A stretch of 64,000 nucleotides of DNA, taken from assembly GCA_005954745.1 (NCBI GenBank), contig CP040680.1, positions 124,001 through 188,000 of the forward strand, given 5' to 3'. The position numbers were made by a program, and so were the translations under genes. This document shows, piece by piece, positions 44,061-52,809 of this stretch. The notes beneath the pieces were generated by a model. That model did not search any database, was not told the origin of the DNA, and worked only from the letters and a program-made list of their open reading frames with translations. The number at the start of each line of letters is the position of its first letter. Position 1 is the first letter of the stretch. Source of the stretch: Halostella pelagica (GTDB lineage Archaea; Halobacteriota; Halobacteria; Halobacteriales; Natronoarchaeaceae).

Positions 44061-44900
44061 CTACAACAGGTTGAACGCCATCACTCTCCGGAGGTGGGGC
44101 ATGTGTCTTTCCAAATGTCCCGTGGAACCAACAGCTGACGCGTTCTCGGACGGAATCTGCATACGTTGTTCGAATGTCGCTCGTTGAACTTCTCCTTCCC
44201 CACGCGCAGCGGCAGAGTATCCACGTCCCCATCGACCTTTCCGAGATTCCTGTGTCGTCTCCAGTATCATCTCAACTGGTCCGGCGACCGAGGATGAAGG
44301 GAGAGCTGTAGGGTCCGCCGCAATTGTATCTGCGACAACGCCAGCAACAAGGTCCGCCAACAAGAGGTGTGGATAGTAGAGCTCTGACTGGGCACAGTTT
44401 GTGATCGATGGCGGGACCACGTCAATTGCAACGGCAGTCTGATACAGCTGGTCTGCTCGGCCCTGATCACCGTCAACGATGGCTATCGTATCGTCGGTTG
44501 TCACACTCAATTCGTCAAGGAGGATCGCGGAGTGGACTGCCTCAGCAAATGGCAGCTTGACATCGTCCTGATGAACGCAAATACCGACCTCCCCGTTACA
44601 CCGCAGAAGAAGCTCCTGAACCCTCTCAGATGGGAGGGAAAGGTCACGGCTTTTCGTCCGGAACGGGCGATAACCGTCATCGTATATCGTCTGATAGAGG
44701 TCATCGAGAAGTGTGGCTTCCTGCGTCCGATTGAGAAGAACACCGACAGTCACCACGAGATCCTGTCGGTCGGTGGCGTCAAACCCGATAGATCGAGGCC
44801 GCGAGTCCTCATCCACAATGAAATCCTGCATTCGTGCGTAACTCAGTCTGTGAACCGTAGGGTAATGAAACAGGTCGGAACTGTGGTCACAACTCCTCAA
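44061..44900 (-). CDS. DUF3800-like RNase H-fold hypothetical protein, possibly frameshifted at the end
   Basis: This 279-residue protein has MQDFIVDEDSRPRSIGFDAT, then VVTVGVLLNRTQEATLL, KSRDLSLPSERV, AIVDGDQGRADQL and ELYYPHLLLADLVAGVVADT. The strand order and the C-terminal LADL motif recall DUF3800, an RNase H-like family, but the typical catalytic DESG motif is replaced by DEDS. The last 20 residues differ from an alternative frame with a better haloarchaeal C-terminus. Function unknown. Confidence 0.5.
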   Translation of the reverse strand: MRSCDHSSDLFHYPTVHRLSYARMQDFIVDEDSRPRSIGFDATDRQDLVVTVGVLLNRTQEATLLDDLYQTIYDDGYRPFRTKSRDLSLPSERVQELLLRCNGEVGICVHQDDVKLPFAEAVHSAILLDELSVTTDDTIAIVDGDQGRADQLYQTAVAIDVVPPSITNCAQSELYYPHLLLADLVAGVVADTIAADPTALPSSSVAGPVEMILETTQESRKGRWGRGYSAAARGEGEVQRATFEQRMQIPSENASAVGSTGHLERHMPHLRRVMAFNLL

Positions 44901-44933
44901 TATAGAAGAAAAGAGATGAGATCTCTCACCGAG

Positions 44934-45248
44934 TCACCGAACTTCTCTTCGGGAGAACCAGTGTGGCCAACTTGTGTGGCGTAAATCGTCGTCGATAACG
45001 GCCCTTCCAGGTGAATACATCAGCGGCGTCAGCTCGAGGTGGGTGTGGGCGTTGACCAGCCCCGGCATCACGAGCGTGCCCTCGCCGTCGATGACGCGGG
45101 TCGCATCGATGTCCGCATCATCGTCCCGGGAGGCTCGCACCTCGGTGATGCGGCCATCCCCCATGAGTACCGTACCCCGTTCATAGAGCCGATTTCGGTC
45201 ATCGACCGTGAGAACGTATGCGTCGTGAATCGCTATGTCGGCGTCCAT
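44934..45248 (-). pseudogene. Amidohydrolase (TrzN/MtaD-like), truncated after the HxH site
   Basis: The 104 residues match the N-terminus of metal-dependent amidohydrolases: IHDAYVLTVDDRNRLYERGT, VIDGEGTLVMPGLVNAHTHL with metal ligands H-T-H, then EL. The barrel strands that hold the other metal ligands are missing; normal length is about 430. The truncation abuts AT-rich sequence at 44934. It starts 6 nt after the upstream STAS-like stop, so it was once part of that operon. Confidence 0.65.
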
Positions 45249-45254
45249 TATTGT

Positions 45255-45722
45255 TCAGCTATTGAATGGTTTCTCATCAGGGTTAGCATTGCCCGCCATC
45301 ACCCAGTCAAGGGCTTGGCGGCGTTCCTGCAGTTCGTAGTAGCGCATCTCGTCCGGAGCAACCGGCCAGCCGGGGGCGATGGCCCGCCACTGGTGGTAGA
45401 GCAGTTTCGCCCAGCGGGAATCACCGACCGCGGCATACCGGCCGATGTCGAATTTCGGCCCGGTTCGCAGGTCGGGGACGATGCCGTGCAGGTGCGAGAG
45501 ATACGTCGCCAGCGTCCACCCCGTCGTCTCTTCGTAGACGTGTACCGTCCCGTACTCGTCGTTCTTCTCCACGAGGATATCGTAGAACTCCCGATACCCG
45601 GCGGGCGTGCCACGCCCCATCCGAACTGCGACCACGTCGTCGCGGGTCGCCTCAAGAATCTCGAACATAGGGGAAGCTGTCCGTTCTGTAGTCGTGAAAT
45701 CGGTGGGAGAATTATCAGTCAT
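45255..45722 (-). CDS. SpoIIAA/STAS-like family protein
   Basis: The 155-residue protein has MFEILEATRDDVVAVRMGR (also a possible start, 45668) and YGTVHVYEETTGWTLATYLS. RYAAVGDSRWAKLLYH is the motif of small SpoIIAA-like (STAS-fold) proteins. It lies 2 nt after the metal-efflux gene. Members bind nucleotides or lipids, or regulate; a role in sensing or lipid transfer is inferred. Confidence 0.65.
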   Translation of the reverse strand: MTDNSPTDFTTTERTASPMFEILEATRDDVVAVRMGRGTPAGYREFYDILVEKNDEYGTVHVYEETTGWTLATYLSHLHGIVPDLRTGPKFDIGRYAAVGDSRWAKLLYHQWRAIAPGWPVAPDEMRYYELQERRQALDWVMAGNANPDEKPFNS

Positions 45723-45724
45723 AA

Positions 45725-46666
45725 TTAGTGGGCGTGATTATTCAGGTGTGTGTCGCGGTCGCCGTAGCTGGGATAGAGTTCAACGGTGGCGTGATCGACG
45801 CCATGGTGGGCGAGTTCCTCGTGGACGCGCTGTGTCACGTCCTCGGCCTCCGCCATCGTGTCCACGGCGGTTTCGACGTGCGTGGTGACCACGGTAATCT
45901 GGCTGCAGATCTGCCAGGCGTGCAGGTCGTCGACAGCCTCGACGCCCTCAACACCGAGGAGATGCGTTCGGATTTCGTCGGTGTCGAACGGCGTCCGGTG
46001 GAAGAAGATGGCTCCGCTCCCGCGCAGCACCTTCAGGGCCGACCACGTCACCACGACTGCAATGAGAGCAGCCGTGATGGGATCGACGATTCGGATGCCG
46101 GTCACCTCGATGGCGACCGTCGAGACGATGACTGCCACCGAGCCGCCGGCGTCGCCGAGCAGGTGGTAGAACGCCCCGCGCTCGTTGAGACTCATCTCAC
46201 CGCCCTGCAGGACATACACTGAGCCGATATTGACGAGTAGCCCACCGAACGCAATCACCAACGTCGGTCCCGTTCCAATCTCGATGGGGTTGAGGAACCG
46301 CTGGTAGGACTCCCAAAGGATGAATCCAACCATCGGCAACAGCAGGACGCCGTTGAGAAAGGCCGCAAAGGGTTCCATTCGGTGAAGGCCATACGACCAC
46401 TCGTCGCCGTCGCCGTAGTGGTCGGCCACGTGCGCGGCGGCGAACGCCATCACGTAGGCGAGCGCATCAAACAGCATGTGGAAGGCGTCACTGAGCAGCG
46501 CGACCGATCCGAAGAGCAGACCGCCGGCGAGTTCGGCGAGGAATCCGAGGAGGTTGATGACGGAGACGGCGGCTAGCTTCCGACTGCTCGTGGACAAGCC
46601 ACCATGTCCGTGGCTATGCTCGTCGTGCGAACCGTCGTGGACGTGGCCGGACTCGTAATCACTCAT
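45725..46666 (-). CDS. Cation diffusion facilitator (CDF) metal efflux protein
   Basis: This 313-residue protein has a His-rich N-terminus (HVHDGSHDEHSHGHGG) and six membrane helices with metal-site residues in LLSDAFHMLFDALAYVMAF and LLGDAGGSVAVIVST. A cytoplasmic C-terminal domain of about 95 residues follows. CDF proteins export Zn2+, Co2+, Ni2+ or Mn2+ by proton antiport. It leads the operon CDF, STAS-like, amidohydrolase remnant. A leaderless ATG at 46666 is likely. Confidence 0.85.
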   Translation of the reverse strand: MSDYESGHVHDGSHDEHSHGHGGLSTSSRKLAAVSVINLLGFLAELAGGLLFGSVALLSDAFHMLFDALAYVMAFAAAHVADHYGDGDEWSYGLHRMEPFAAFLNGVLLLPMVGFILWESYQRFLNPIEIGTGPTLVIAFGGLLVNIGSVYVLQGGEMSLNERGAFYHLLGDAGGSVAVIVSTVAIEVTGIRIVDPITAALIAVVVTWSALKVLRGSGAIFFHRTPFDTDEIRTHLLGVEGVEAVDDLHAWQICSQITVVTTHVETAVDTMAEAEDVTQRVHEELAHHGVDHATVELYPSYGDRDTHLNNHAH

Positions 46667-46946
46667 GCTATCGGGAACTCGTTACGCCGTGATTATTAAA
46701 CTGACTGAGAAATATACGAAATTTTTAGCTAATTACTAATAATATACTGCGACTGTATTATTAAGACTTCCAATCTCGGCTGACCGTCCATTATTGATGA
46801 GACTTATATCAGGTCGCGCCCACTGTTCTCAGTTCGACCTAGCTATGGGGACCTGAACGGTATGAGACGGCCAAGCATTCGTGCGGCTAATTCTCCTCAA
46901 CAGACAAGAGGTCCAGTTGGATGGTGCCGATCTTCGAAAACGCAGA

Positions 46947-46976
46947 GTTTGTTAGCCCCATAACGGGTGAGGGGCT
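46947..46976 (+). promoter_or_regulatory. GTTTGT box plus AGCCCC/GGGGCT palindrome upstream of tfb copy 2
   Basis: GTTTGTTA (46947) then AGCCCC (46954-46959) and GGGGCT (46971-46976). The box lies 70 nt before the TFB start, the same as copy 1. The core ACGGGTGAGGGGC is identical between the two. Confidence 0.65.
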
Positions 46977-47016
46977 CGTCTCGAGGATGAGTTTCCCGCT
47001 AATACGGTACGATACC

Positions 47017-48003
47017 ATGGCAACCAGAGACATCTACGAGAGCGGAGTCGACGAAGACGTCCGAACGGAATCGAGTGCGAACCAGTGTCCCGAGTGCGAC
47101 GGACGGGTCACCACGAACGCGGTCGAAACGGTCTGCGAGGACTGTGGCCTAGTCATCGACGAACAGCGTATCGATCACGGGCCGGAATGGCGGGCGTACG
47201 ACGACGAGGAGTGCGAACGAACGGGCGCCCCACTCACTGCCGCCCGCCACGATCGCGGCCTGTCAACGGAAATCGGTCGCGGCACCGATGCGAAGGGGAA
47301 CCAACTCTCGGGAGAGAAGCGACGGCGACTCGCGCGGATGCGACGTGAGCAGACACGTGGTCGCTGGCGGTCGAAAGCGGAACGGAATCTCGCCCACGGG
47401 CTAGGCGAAGTGCGCCGGTTGGCGAGTGCTCTCGAACTCTCCGATTCGGTCCGTGACCAGGCGTGTCAGCTCTTCCGGAGCGCCCAGAATGAGGATCTGC
47501 TCCGAGGAAGATCCATCGAAGCCATCGCCGCGGCCAGCGTCTACGGGGCCTGCCGGTGTAACGGCCTATCGCGGTTGGTAGGCGAGGTCAGCGAGATGGC
47601 CCGCGTCACGGAGTCAGGGGTCACGAACGCGTACAAAACGCTGAACGAAGAGCTGGGCCTCCCTGCCGAGCCCGTCTCCCCCAGCATGTTCGTGCCGCGA
47701 CTTGCCTCGGACCTCGAGTGTCCGGACGAGGTCCGACAGCGAGCCCGGACGCTCGCAGAGCAGGCCGAGAAGCGCGGCGTCACGACGGGCGTCCATCCGG
47801 CTGGGTTCGCTGCGGCCTGCCTCTACAAGGCTGGTCGCGAGGAGGGGCGCTGGCTGACGCAATCGGAGGCCGCGGACGTGGCGAACGTTTCGACAACGAC
47901 GATTCGAAATCACTGCGACGTTCTGCAGCAGTTCGACAACGTACAGCGAGCAGATTGTGCCACTTCAGCGTCACGAGAGATACGTGCACAAAGCAGTAGG
48001 TAG
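47017..48003 (+). CDS. tfb: Transcription initiation factor TFB, copy 2
   Basis: The ATG at 47017 gives 328 residues. It has the same zinc ribbon positions (C24, C27, C40, C43), linker and two cyclin repeats as copy 1; most residues between 40 and 290 are identical or conservative. The C-terminus is about 20 residues longer (NVQRADCATSASREIRAQSS) than in copy 1 and may be junction sequence. The paralogs probably bind overlapping promoter sets. It is followed by a broken Doc gene. Confidence 0.9.
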   Translation: MATRDIYESGVDEDVRTESSANQCPECDGRVTTNAVETVCEDCGLVIDEQRIDHGPEWRAYDDEECERTGAPLTAARHDRGLSTEIGRGTDAKGNQLSGEKRRRLARMRREQTRGRWRSKAERNLAHGLGEVRRLASALELSDSVRDQACQLFRSAQNEDLLRGRSIEAIAAASVYGACRCNGLSRLVGEVSEMARVTESGVTNAYKTLNEELGLPAEPVSPSMFVPRLASDLECPDEVRQRARTLAEQAEKRGVTTGVHPAGFAAACLYKAGREEGRWLTQSEAADVANVSTTTIRNHCDVLQQFDNVQRADCATSASREIRAQSSR

Positions 48004-48031
48004 TTAAGAGTTGTATCGGAAAATATCAACA

Positions 48032-48577
48032 ATGGACGGGGAGTCGGAGTCGATCAGCTATCTATCGGCTGCTGATATCCGTGACATCCATGAGTTGATC
48101 GTGGAGTAAAATGCGGAGACAACCGCTGGTGTCGCCTCGCCAGGCGATATTGAATACACCGTTGAACATATTCAGGAAGGCCATTTCGGTCAGGTTCCCG
48201 AGTCGCTCCACGAGAAGGCATTTCAGCTGTTGCGGCTCATTGCGGCGAATCATCCATTCGTCGATGGCAACAAGCGAACGGCGCTCATGTCGACCCGAAT
48301 TTTCTACGCGCTGAATGGCCGCCGCTTTGACTACGATCGGGAGGTCAAAGAGATTCTGAAGGCGCTCGCGACAGATGAGGGCAGTGTCGATGAAGACGAC
48401 GTGATCGAGTATCTGCGAGCGCACACAGAGCCGCTTGCCCCGGAGTACGAAGCGACTATCAACCTGTGGCTAACACGAATTGAAGGCACAGACCAGCTAC
48501 CGGCGGACCACGACACGGTCGATCAGGAATCCCACGAACCGAACGATTATGACGACGACCCCCATAGGGAGGAGTAA
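48032..48577 (+). pseudogene. Doc/Fic-type toxin with premature stop
   Basis: One frame of 182 codons from 48032 has TAA at 48107-48109 (codon 26). After the stop it continues GDIEYTVEHIQEGHFG, SLHEKAFQLLRLIAA and the Doc signature NHPFVDGNKRTALMS. Doc proteins phosphorylate EF-Tu or otherwise block translation. No phd-like antitoxin is upstream, only TFB. The nonsense near the N-terminus should abolish the toxin unless an internal start rescues it. An acidic C-terminal tail is retained. Confidence 0.65.
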
Positions 48578-48579
48578 GG

Positions 48580-48717
48580 ATGGCCGCTGAAAGCGAGCAA
48601 CCCGAGATTCCCGATGAGATGTCCCCCGAGGAGGCACGGCAATATCTCATCCGGTTCCTCGGCCACCAAGACCTTGACGAGCACGAGGAAATCTACGACG
48701 AACTCGCGACTGAGTAG
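48580..48717 (+). CDS. Small acidic protein (45 aa)
   Basis: The frame reads MAAESEQPEIPDEMSPEEA, then RQYLIRFLGHQDLDEHEEI to LATE. It starts 2 nt after the Doc-remnant stop, so it is probably its former operon partner, possibly an antitoxin. It is too short for usual cut-offs. The composition is typical of haloarchaeal acidic proteins. Confidence 0.5.
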   Translation: MAAESEQPEIPDEMSPEEARQYLIRFLGHQDLDEHEEIYDELATE

Positions 48718-48789
48718 GACCATCTCTGAGCTGGGGTTCTACCAGGTACGCCGGCCAGTGGAGCGATATCGGTATTCCAGCAATCGGCT

Positions 48790-49299
48790 CTACCGCCGCC
48801 GGGAACTGCTGTAGTCAGTCATCTGTTCGCGAGCGGCTTCGACATCCGAGTAGAGTGCCAGCGCGTGCTTGATGAGCCGGCGGGCTTGTAGATTCTCCTC
48901 CCACCGCGAAATTACGTCACGGCGGTCACGAAGCTCGTCACTTGTGAGGTCGCCGTCGGCAAGCGACTGTTCGAGGTCCTCCCACGTCTCGACGTTGTAG
49001 GTGGCCTGCCACTCCTCGATCTCCTCGGTGATCGCAGCCAATTCATTGCGCAACTCCTCGCGCGTGTTTTCCTTGATGAGCGTCCGGATCTCCTCGAAGA
49101 GCAGTCGCGTGTAGTCCGGCTGGTAGCGCGTCGTCTCGCCGGCCTCGACGCGACGCAGCTGGCCCTGGTCGACAAGATCCTGGAGTTCCTCGTTGGTCGG
49201 GCCTGTTGACCGTTCTGCGACGAGCGTTCGTCCGCGCTCACCGGCAATCGTAAGCAAAGAAAGCGGCTCAGCAGTGGCGATAGCCACTACCTCGGGCAA
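48790..49299 (-). pseudogene. DUF7342-like HTH protein, N-terminally altered
   Basis: The frame opens with TTG at 49299 and lacks the normal N-terminal residues. RYQPDYTRLLFEEIRTLIKE and the long coiled-coil/helical part (ELAAITEEIEEWQATYNVET) match the family. The helix-turn-helix part is disturbed: TIAGERGRTLVAERSTGPT replaces the expected sequence until NEELQDLVDQGQLRRVE, so a pair of compensating shifts is likely. It lies between the Doc remnant and norB. Confidence 0.5.
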
Positions 49300-49357
49300 C
49301 GGAGCTAGGATTCCGGATCGAAGATTAGCGTCCTGGAATTGACGCTGCGGACGGCCG

Positions 49358-51673
49358 TCAGTCGTCGTCTTCTGCCATCACCCGGTTGGGAATAGTTTCC
49401 TCCCCCAGGGTCTCCGCGGGGTCCGAGACATCCCGGAGCGTGAACCGCTTTTTCACCATATCGTAGGCGAACACGAGTGTCCCGATGATGATGAGAGTAT
49501 CACCCGGGAGACGCGCCCAGAACAGGAGTTGGATGATATCGCTGTTGTAGAAGGCGAGACTCCGAGCGGCACCGTAGGTCTGCGTGAACGCCGTCTCGAG
49601 CTGAAGGAACCCGACCGGGAGTACCGAGACGAACACCATGACGGCCAGGCCGATATTCCAGAGCCAGAATGCCCACCGAAGGCGGCCTTCCGTCCACTTG
49701 GACGGCACCGTCGAAATGCGGAGCATGTACGTGGCCATCCCGAGTGCGAGGAGGCCGAACGCGCCGAACATCGCGGCGTGGGCGTGTCCGACGGTGAGAT
49801 ACGTGCCGTGTTCGTAGTAGTTGACGATCGGGAGGTTGATGAAGAACCCAAGCACGCCGGCGCCCACGAAGTTCCAGAAGCCACTCGCGATGATGAACAT
49901 AAACGGGAGCGTGTACGGGAACGTCTCGTCGCTGGTCGCGAGCGCTCGATACTGGCCCATCGCCTCGAACAGGATGAGGATGAGGGGTATGAGCTCCAGC
50001 GTCGAGAAGATCGTCCCCAACGGGAGCCACATGTCGGGTTGTCCGATCCACCAGTAGTGATGCGACGCGCCGATGACACCCGATCCCATCACGAACAGGG
50101 CTTGGAACGCGACGGCTTTCTCTGCCGAGCGCTTCCTGAGGAGCCCCATCGAGACGAGCGTGAGTCCGATGACAGCGACGATGAAGAATTCGAAGGCGCC
50201 CTCAACCCACATGTGGACGACCCACCACCGCCAGAACTCCGTCATCACGATGTTCGTCTCCGGCGTGTAGAACATCCCTGCAGTGAAGAGGAGGCCGATG
50301 GATCCGCCAGCGTAGATGATCATATGCGCGAGTCCGAAGCGAGATTCACGTTCGAGCATCGGTTTGAACCCGCGGTACACAAGGCCGGTCCATAACACGA
50401 ATCCGACGAGCAGACCGACTTGCCAGAGCCGACCGACTTCGAGATATTCGAGCCCTTCGTTGCCGATGATCCACCAGAGTTCGCCGTCAATGTAGCCTTG
50501 GGATCCGAGCCAGACACCGGCGAGGCCCCCGACTGCAACGACAATAAGTGCTCCAAGTAGGACGTGAATGAAGGTCCGTTGCCGGTCAGGTTCGTGGTTG
50601 GTGAGGAGAGGTGGGAGGAATAGACCCGCACCGAGCCACAGGGCCGCAATCCAGAGGATGCCGAGGTCGAGGTGGAACGTCTTGGCGAGCGCGAACGGGA
50701 ATACCTCGACGATGTGGATGCCGAACACCTCCTCGATTCCGAAGAACGCGTGGCGTTCGATGTAGTAGTGTGCGAGAAGCCCGCCTAAGAAGACCTGTAA
50801 GGTGAATAATAAACCTGCGAGTGGGATGAATCGGGTGGCTGCTCGTTGGCTGGGTGTCAGATTGATTTCGTCTGGCGGCGGGATCTCGATACCTTTGACC
50901 TTCGGTTCCGGGAGTTCAACGGACTTGTAGAGAAAGACGCCGATGCCGACGGCACCAACGAGGAGCACCATACTGATGACGCTCCAGATCATCGTCGCGC
51001 CAGTCGGTGTGTTACCCGCTGCGGGGTTATAGGGCCATTCGTTCGTGAAGCTCGTATCGCCTCCCGGTCGATCGGTGTGAGAGATCCACGCGGTCCAGAG
51101 GGCGAAATCGGCGAACTGACGGGCTTCCTCTTCGGAGCCGATGAAGTCGGCGGCGACGCCCCGCTCAAGGGCACCCTCGTGGTATCGTTGGACGTACTCC
51201 TCGCGGATCTGTTCGTGGGCGTATACCTCCGCGGCAGAGTACTCGACCGTCTCCGCACCCTCCTCGAACTGTTCGTCGAGATCGTCTTGGACGAGTCGAT
51301 CGACACTCCCCTGATCGGCCGACTCTAGGTCCGAATACGGCGTATCATACCGTTCCTGAGCGTAGAAGTCCCGCATATGCTCAACTTTCAGGTCGAGTGT
51401 ATCGGCGGTGTAGTCGACGCCGTAGTACGCGCCGTTGCCGAGAATCGACCCGTGGTTCATCAGACTATTTTTCTGGAACGCGATCTTCCCAGCTTGGACT
51501 TCCGACTGCGTGGCGACGGTTTCGCCATCGGGACCGACAACCTCTTGGGGAATTGGGGGGACCTCCTGCGCGGAATAAATCGCTCCCCCGCCCATCACGA
51601 TCAGATTAAACACGAAGACCGTGATCAGGGCCTTTGCGATGGTTCGTCTCGTGATTTGCATGGAAAACCACAT
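49358..51673 (-). CDS. norB: Quinol-dependent nitric oxide reductase (qNOR)
   Basis: This 771-residue membrane protein begins with a membrane helix and a periplasmic-type domain (VVGPDGETVATQSEVQAGKI), the N-terminal extension of qNOR. It then has 12-13 helices of the heme-copper oxidase fold, with His residues for heme b and the heme b3/FeB site in HLDLGILWIAALWLGAG, HMWVEGAFEFF, SHHYWWIG and GHAHAAMFGAFG. It reduces NO to N2O with electrons from quinol in denitrification or NO detoxification. The end is acidic. No other nor or nir gene is in the window. Confidence 0.9.
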   Translation of the reverse strand: MWFSMQITRRTIAKALITVFVFNLIVMGGGAIYSAQEVPPIPQEVVGPDGETVATQSEVQAGKIAFQKNSLMNHGSILGNGAYYGVDYTADTLDLKVEHMRDFYAQERYDTPYSDLESADQGSVDRLVQDDLDEQFEEGAETVEYSAAEVYAHEQIREEYVQRYHEGALERGVAADFIGSEEEARQFADFALWTAWISHTDRPGGDTSFTNEWPYNPAAGNTPTGATMIWSVISMVLLVGAVGIGVFLYKSVELPEPKVKGIEIPPPDEINLTPSQRAATRFIPLAGLLFTLQVFLGGLLAHYYIERHAFFGIEEVFGIHIVEVFPFALAKTFHLDLGILWIAALWLGAGLFLPPLLTNHEPDRQRTFIHVLLGALIVVAVGGLAGVWLGSQGYIDGELWWIIGNEGLEYLEVGRLWQVGLLVGFVLWTGLVYRGFKPMLERESRFGLAHMIIYAGGSIGLLFTAGMFYTPETNIVMTEFWRWWVVHMWVEGAFEFFIVAVIGLTLVSMGLLRKRSAEKAVAFQALFVMGSGVIGASHHYWWIGQPDMWLPLGTIFSTLELIPLILILFEAMGQYRALATSDETFPYTLPFMFIIASGFWNFVGAGVLGFFINLPIVNYYEHGTYLTVGHAHAAMFGAFGLLALGMATYMLRISTVPSKWTEGRLRWAFWLWNIGLAVMVFVSVLPVGFLQLETAFTQTYGAARSLAFYNSDIIQLLFWARLPGDTLIIIGTLVFAYDMVKKRFTLRDVSDPAETLGEETIPNRVMAEDDD

Positions 51674-52152
51674 ACATCATAAGGACTTGTAATCGTGGGG
51701 GTGGGGGATAGTCTAGCTCATCAGTAATTACCAGACCACCCCGGCCAGCCCTGCGGCAATCATGGCTTCCATTTGTCACAACTAGTTCCGCTGTCAAAAC
51801 TCTCTGAACTAAGCAGCACAGGTTACGGTTACGTTTCGATCATTATCAATAATATAATACTTAATGCGTTGACGGGGACTCCATAGGTGACTGACCCACT
51901 CGAAGTCGGACTCCACGTTCATTCGTATAAGCAAAACGCTTCGGCACTAAAGGCAACATCTGGTCGTTCGTGTTGACATCCACAAGTTCCTGAGTGACTT
52001 ACCGAAGGAGAGAATGTCCAGATTCGACGGAACGTAGTCAGCATACCCTCGATTGGCGATTGGCGGGTCTCGTTTGGTGATCTAGCCCTCAATTATTTAG
52101 AAAACATGCACCATCCACAGCTATAAACGGATATGGACCGTATATTCGATGT
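51674..52152. other. Divergent intergenic region, no gene
   Basis: About 480 nt separate norB (minus) from the ferritin-like pseudogene (plus). An AT-rich stretch (51845-51875) is a probable promoter zone. I did not find a CGAAC-N4-GTTCG-type element for a NarO-like regulator. Confidence 0.45.
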
Positions 52153-52443
52153 ATGACAGATGAGAGAGTTACCGAGCTCCTCTAGCGGGCGTATAGTGAC
52201 GAAATCCATCGTCCTCGACGGAGTCAGCGCGGAGGAGGTAAAACAGAGCCTTGAGGCAGACGTTCAGGAGGAATTGAATCACGCTCAAGTGTTGGGCAAC
52301 CGCCTCAAACAACTCGACGAGCGCCCACCCGCATCCGCCGATTTCGAAGTTCGGCAGGAGAGTCTTCAGCCTCCGGAGGACAGCACCGACGTCGTGTCGG
52401 TCATTGACGGTGTCTTGCATGCCGAAGAGGATGCCATCCAGAT
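52153..52443 (+). pseudogene. Ferritin-like protein, 5' half, with nonsense and deletion
   Basis: The frame starts MTDERVTELL with TAG at codon 11, then RAYSDEI. A gap of some nine codons is missing before SIVLDGVSAEEVKQSLEADV and EELNHAQVLGNRLKQLDE. The family is a four-helix di-iron or Dps-like bundle. The gene continues into HAEEDAIQM, where a mobile element interrupts it. The nonsense and deletion are independent of the insertion. Confidence 0.7.
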
Positions 52444-52553
52444 GGCTCTGTTGAAATCCTATCGTTCCAACATTTGTCCCGATGGAATAGCCGTTAGGTA
52501 GGTGTGCGAATGTAGTTGAAAGTTTTATCAAATGTCAGGACATCCATCACCGT

Positions 52554-52745
52554 ATGGCCCTCCAGTCACTTCCAGTTCGGGAACTCACGTTAGGTAAAGA
52601 AGCTGGTGTCATATTCACTGTACTTGTGGTCTTGTGGCTCACCAGTCGTGGAGAACTTGACCCACTCAGCTTAGTGTTCGTGTACTTCACTGCGGTCGCG
52701 TTAACCGGCCTTTACTTCGGCGTACAGTCGTTCACCGGAAAGTAA
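52554..52745 (+). CDS. Small two-helix membrane protein inside the IS
   Basis: This 63-residue frame inside the IS, outside the transposase, reads LGKEAGVIFTVLVVLWLTSR, then DPLSLVFVYFTAVALTGLYF and an end SFTGK. Two hydrophobic helices are joined by a short charged loop. A TTTTAT box lies about 25-30 nt upstream, which fits a leaderless transcript. It is either a passenger gene or host sequence captured between the ends. Function unknown. Confidence 0.5.
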   Translation: MALQSLPVRELTLGKEAGVIFTVLVVLWLTSRGELDPLSLVFVYFTAVALTGLYFGVQSFTGK

Positions 52746-52809
52746 GTCAGCACTCGAATTTTGCGAGTCCGGAATAACGAGTGGTAGATAACTCATCTAT
52801 ATCTAACGT

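Noticed and set aside
48062..48424. Minus ORF of 120 aa over the Doc gene
   Set aside because: The plus frame contains the HPFxDGNKRTA signature; the minus frame is its shadow.
49529..50395. Plus-strand ORF (288 aa) opposite norB
   Set aside because: Lies entirely antisense to conserved helices of the NO reductase; it is Glu/Arg-rich by mirror of Leu/Ala/Pro codons.
51840..51875. AT-rich palindrome-like stretch upstream of norB
   Set aside because: No exact dyad or known nitrogen-oxide regulator motif could be confirmed.
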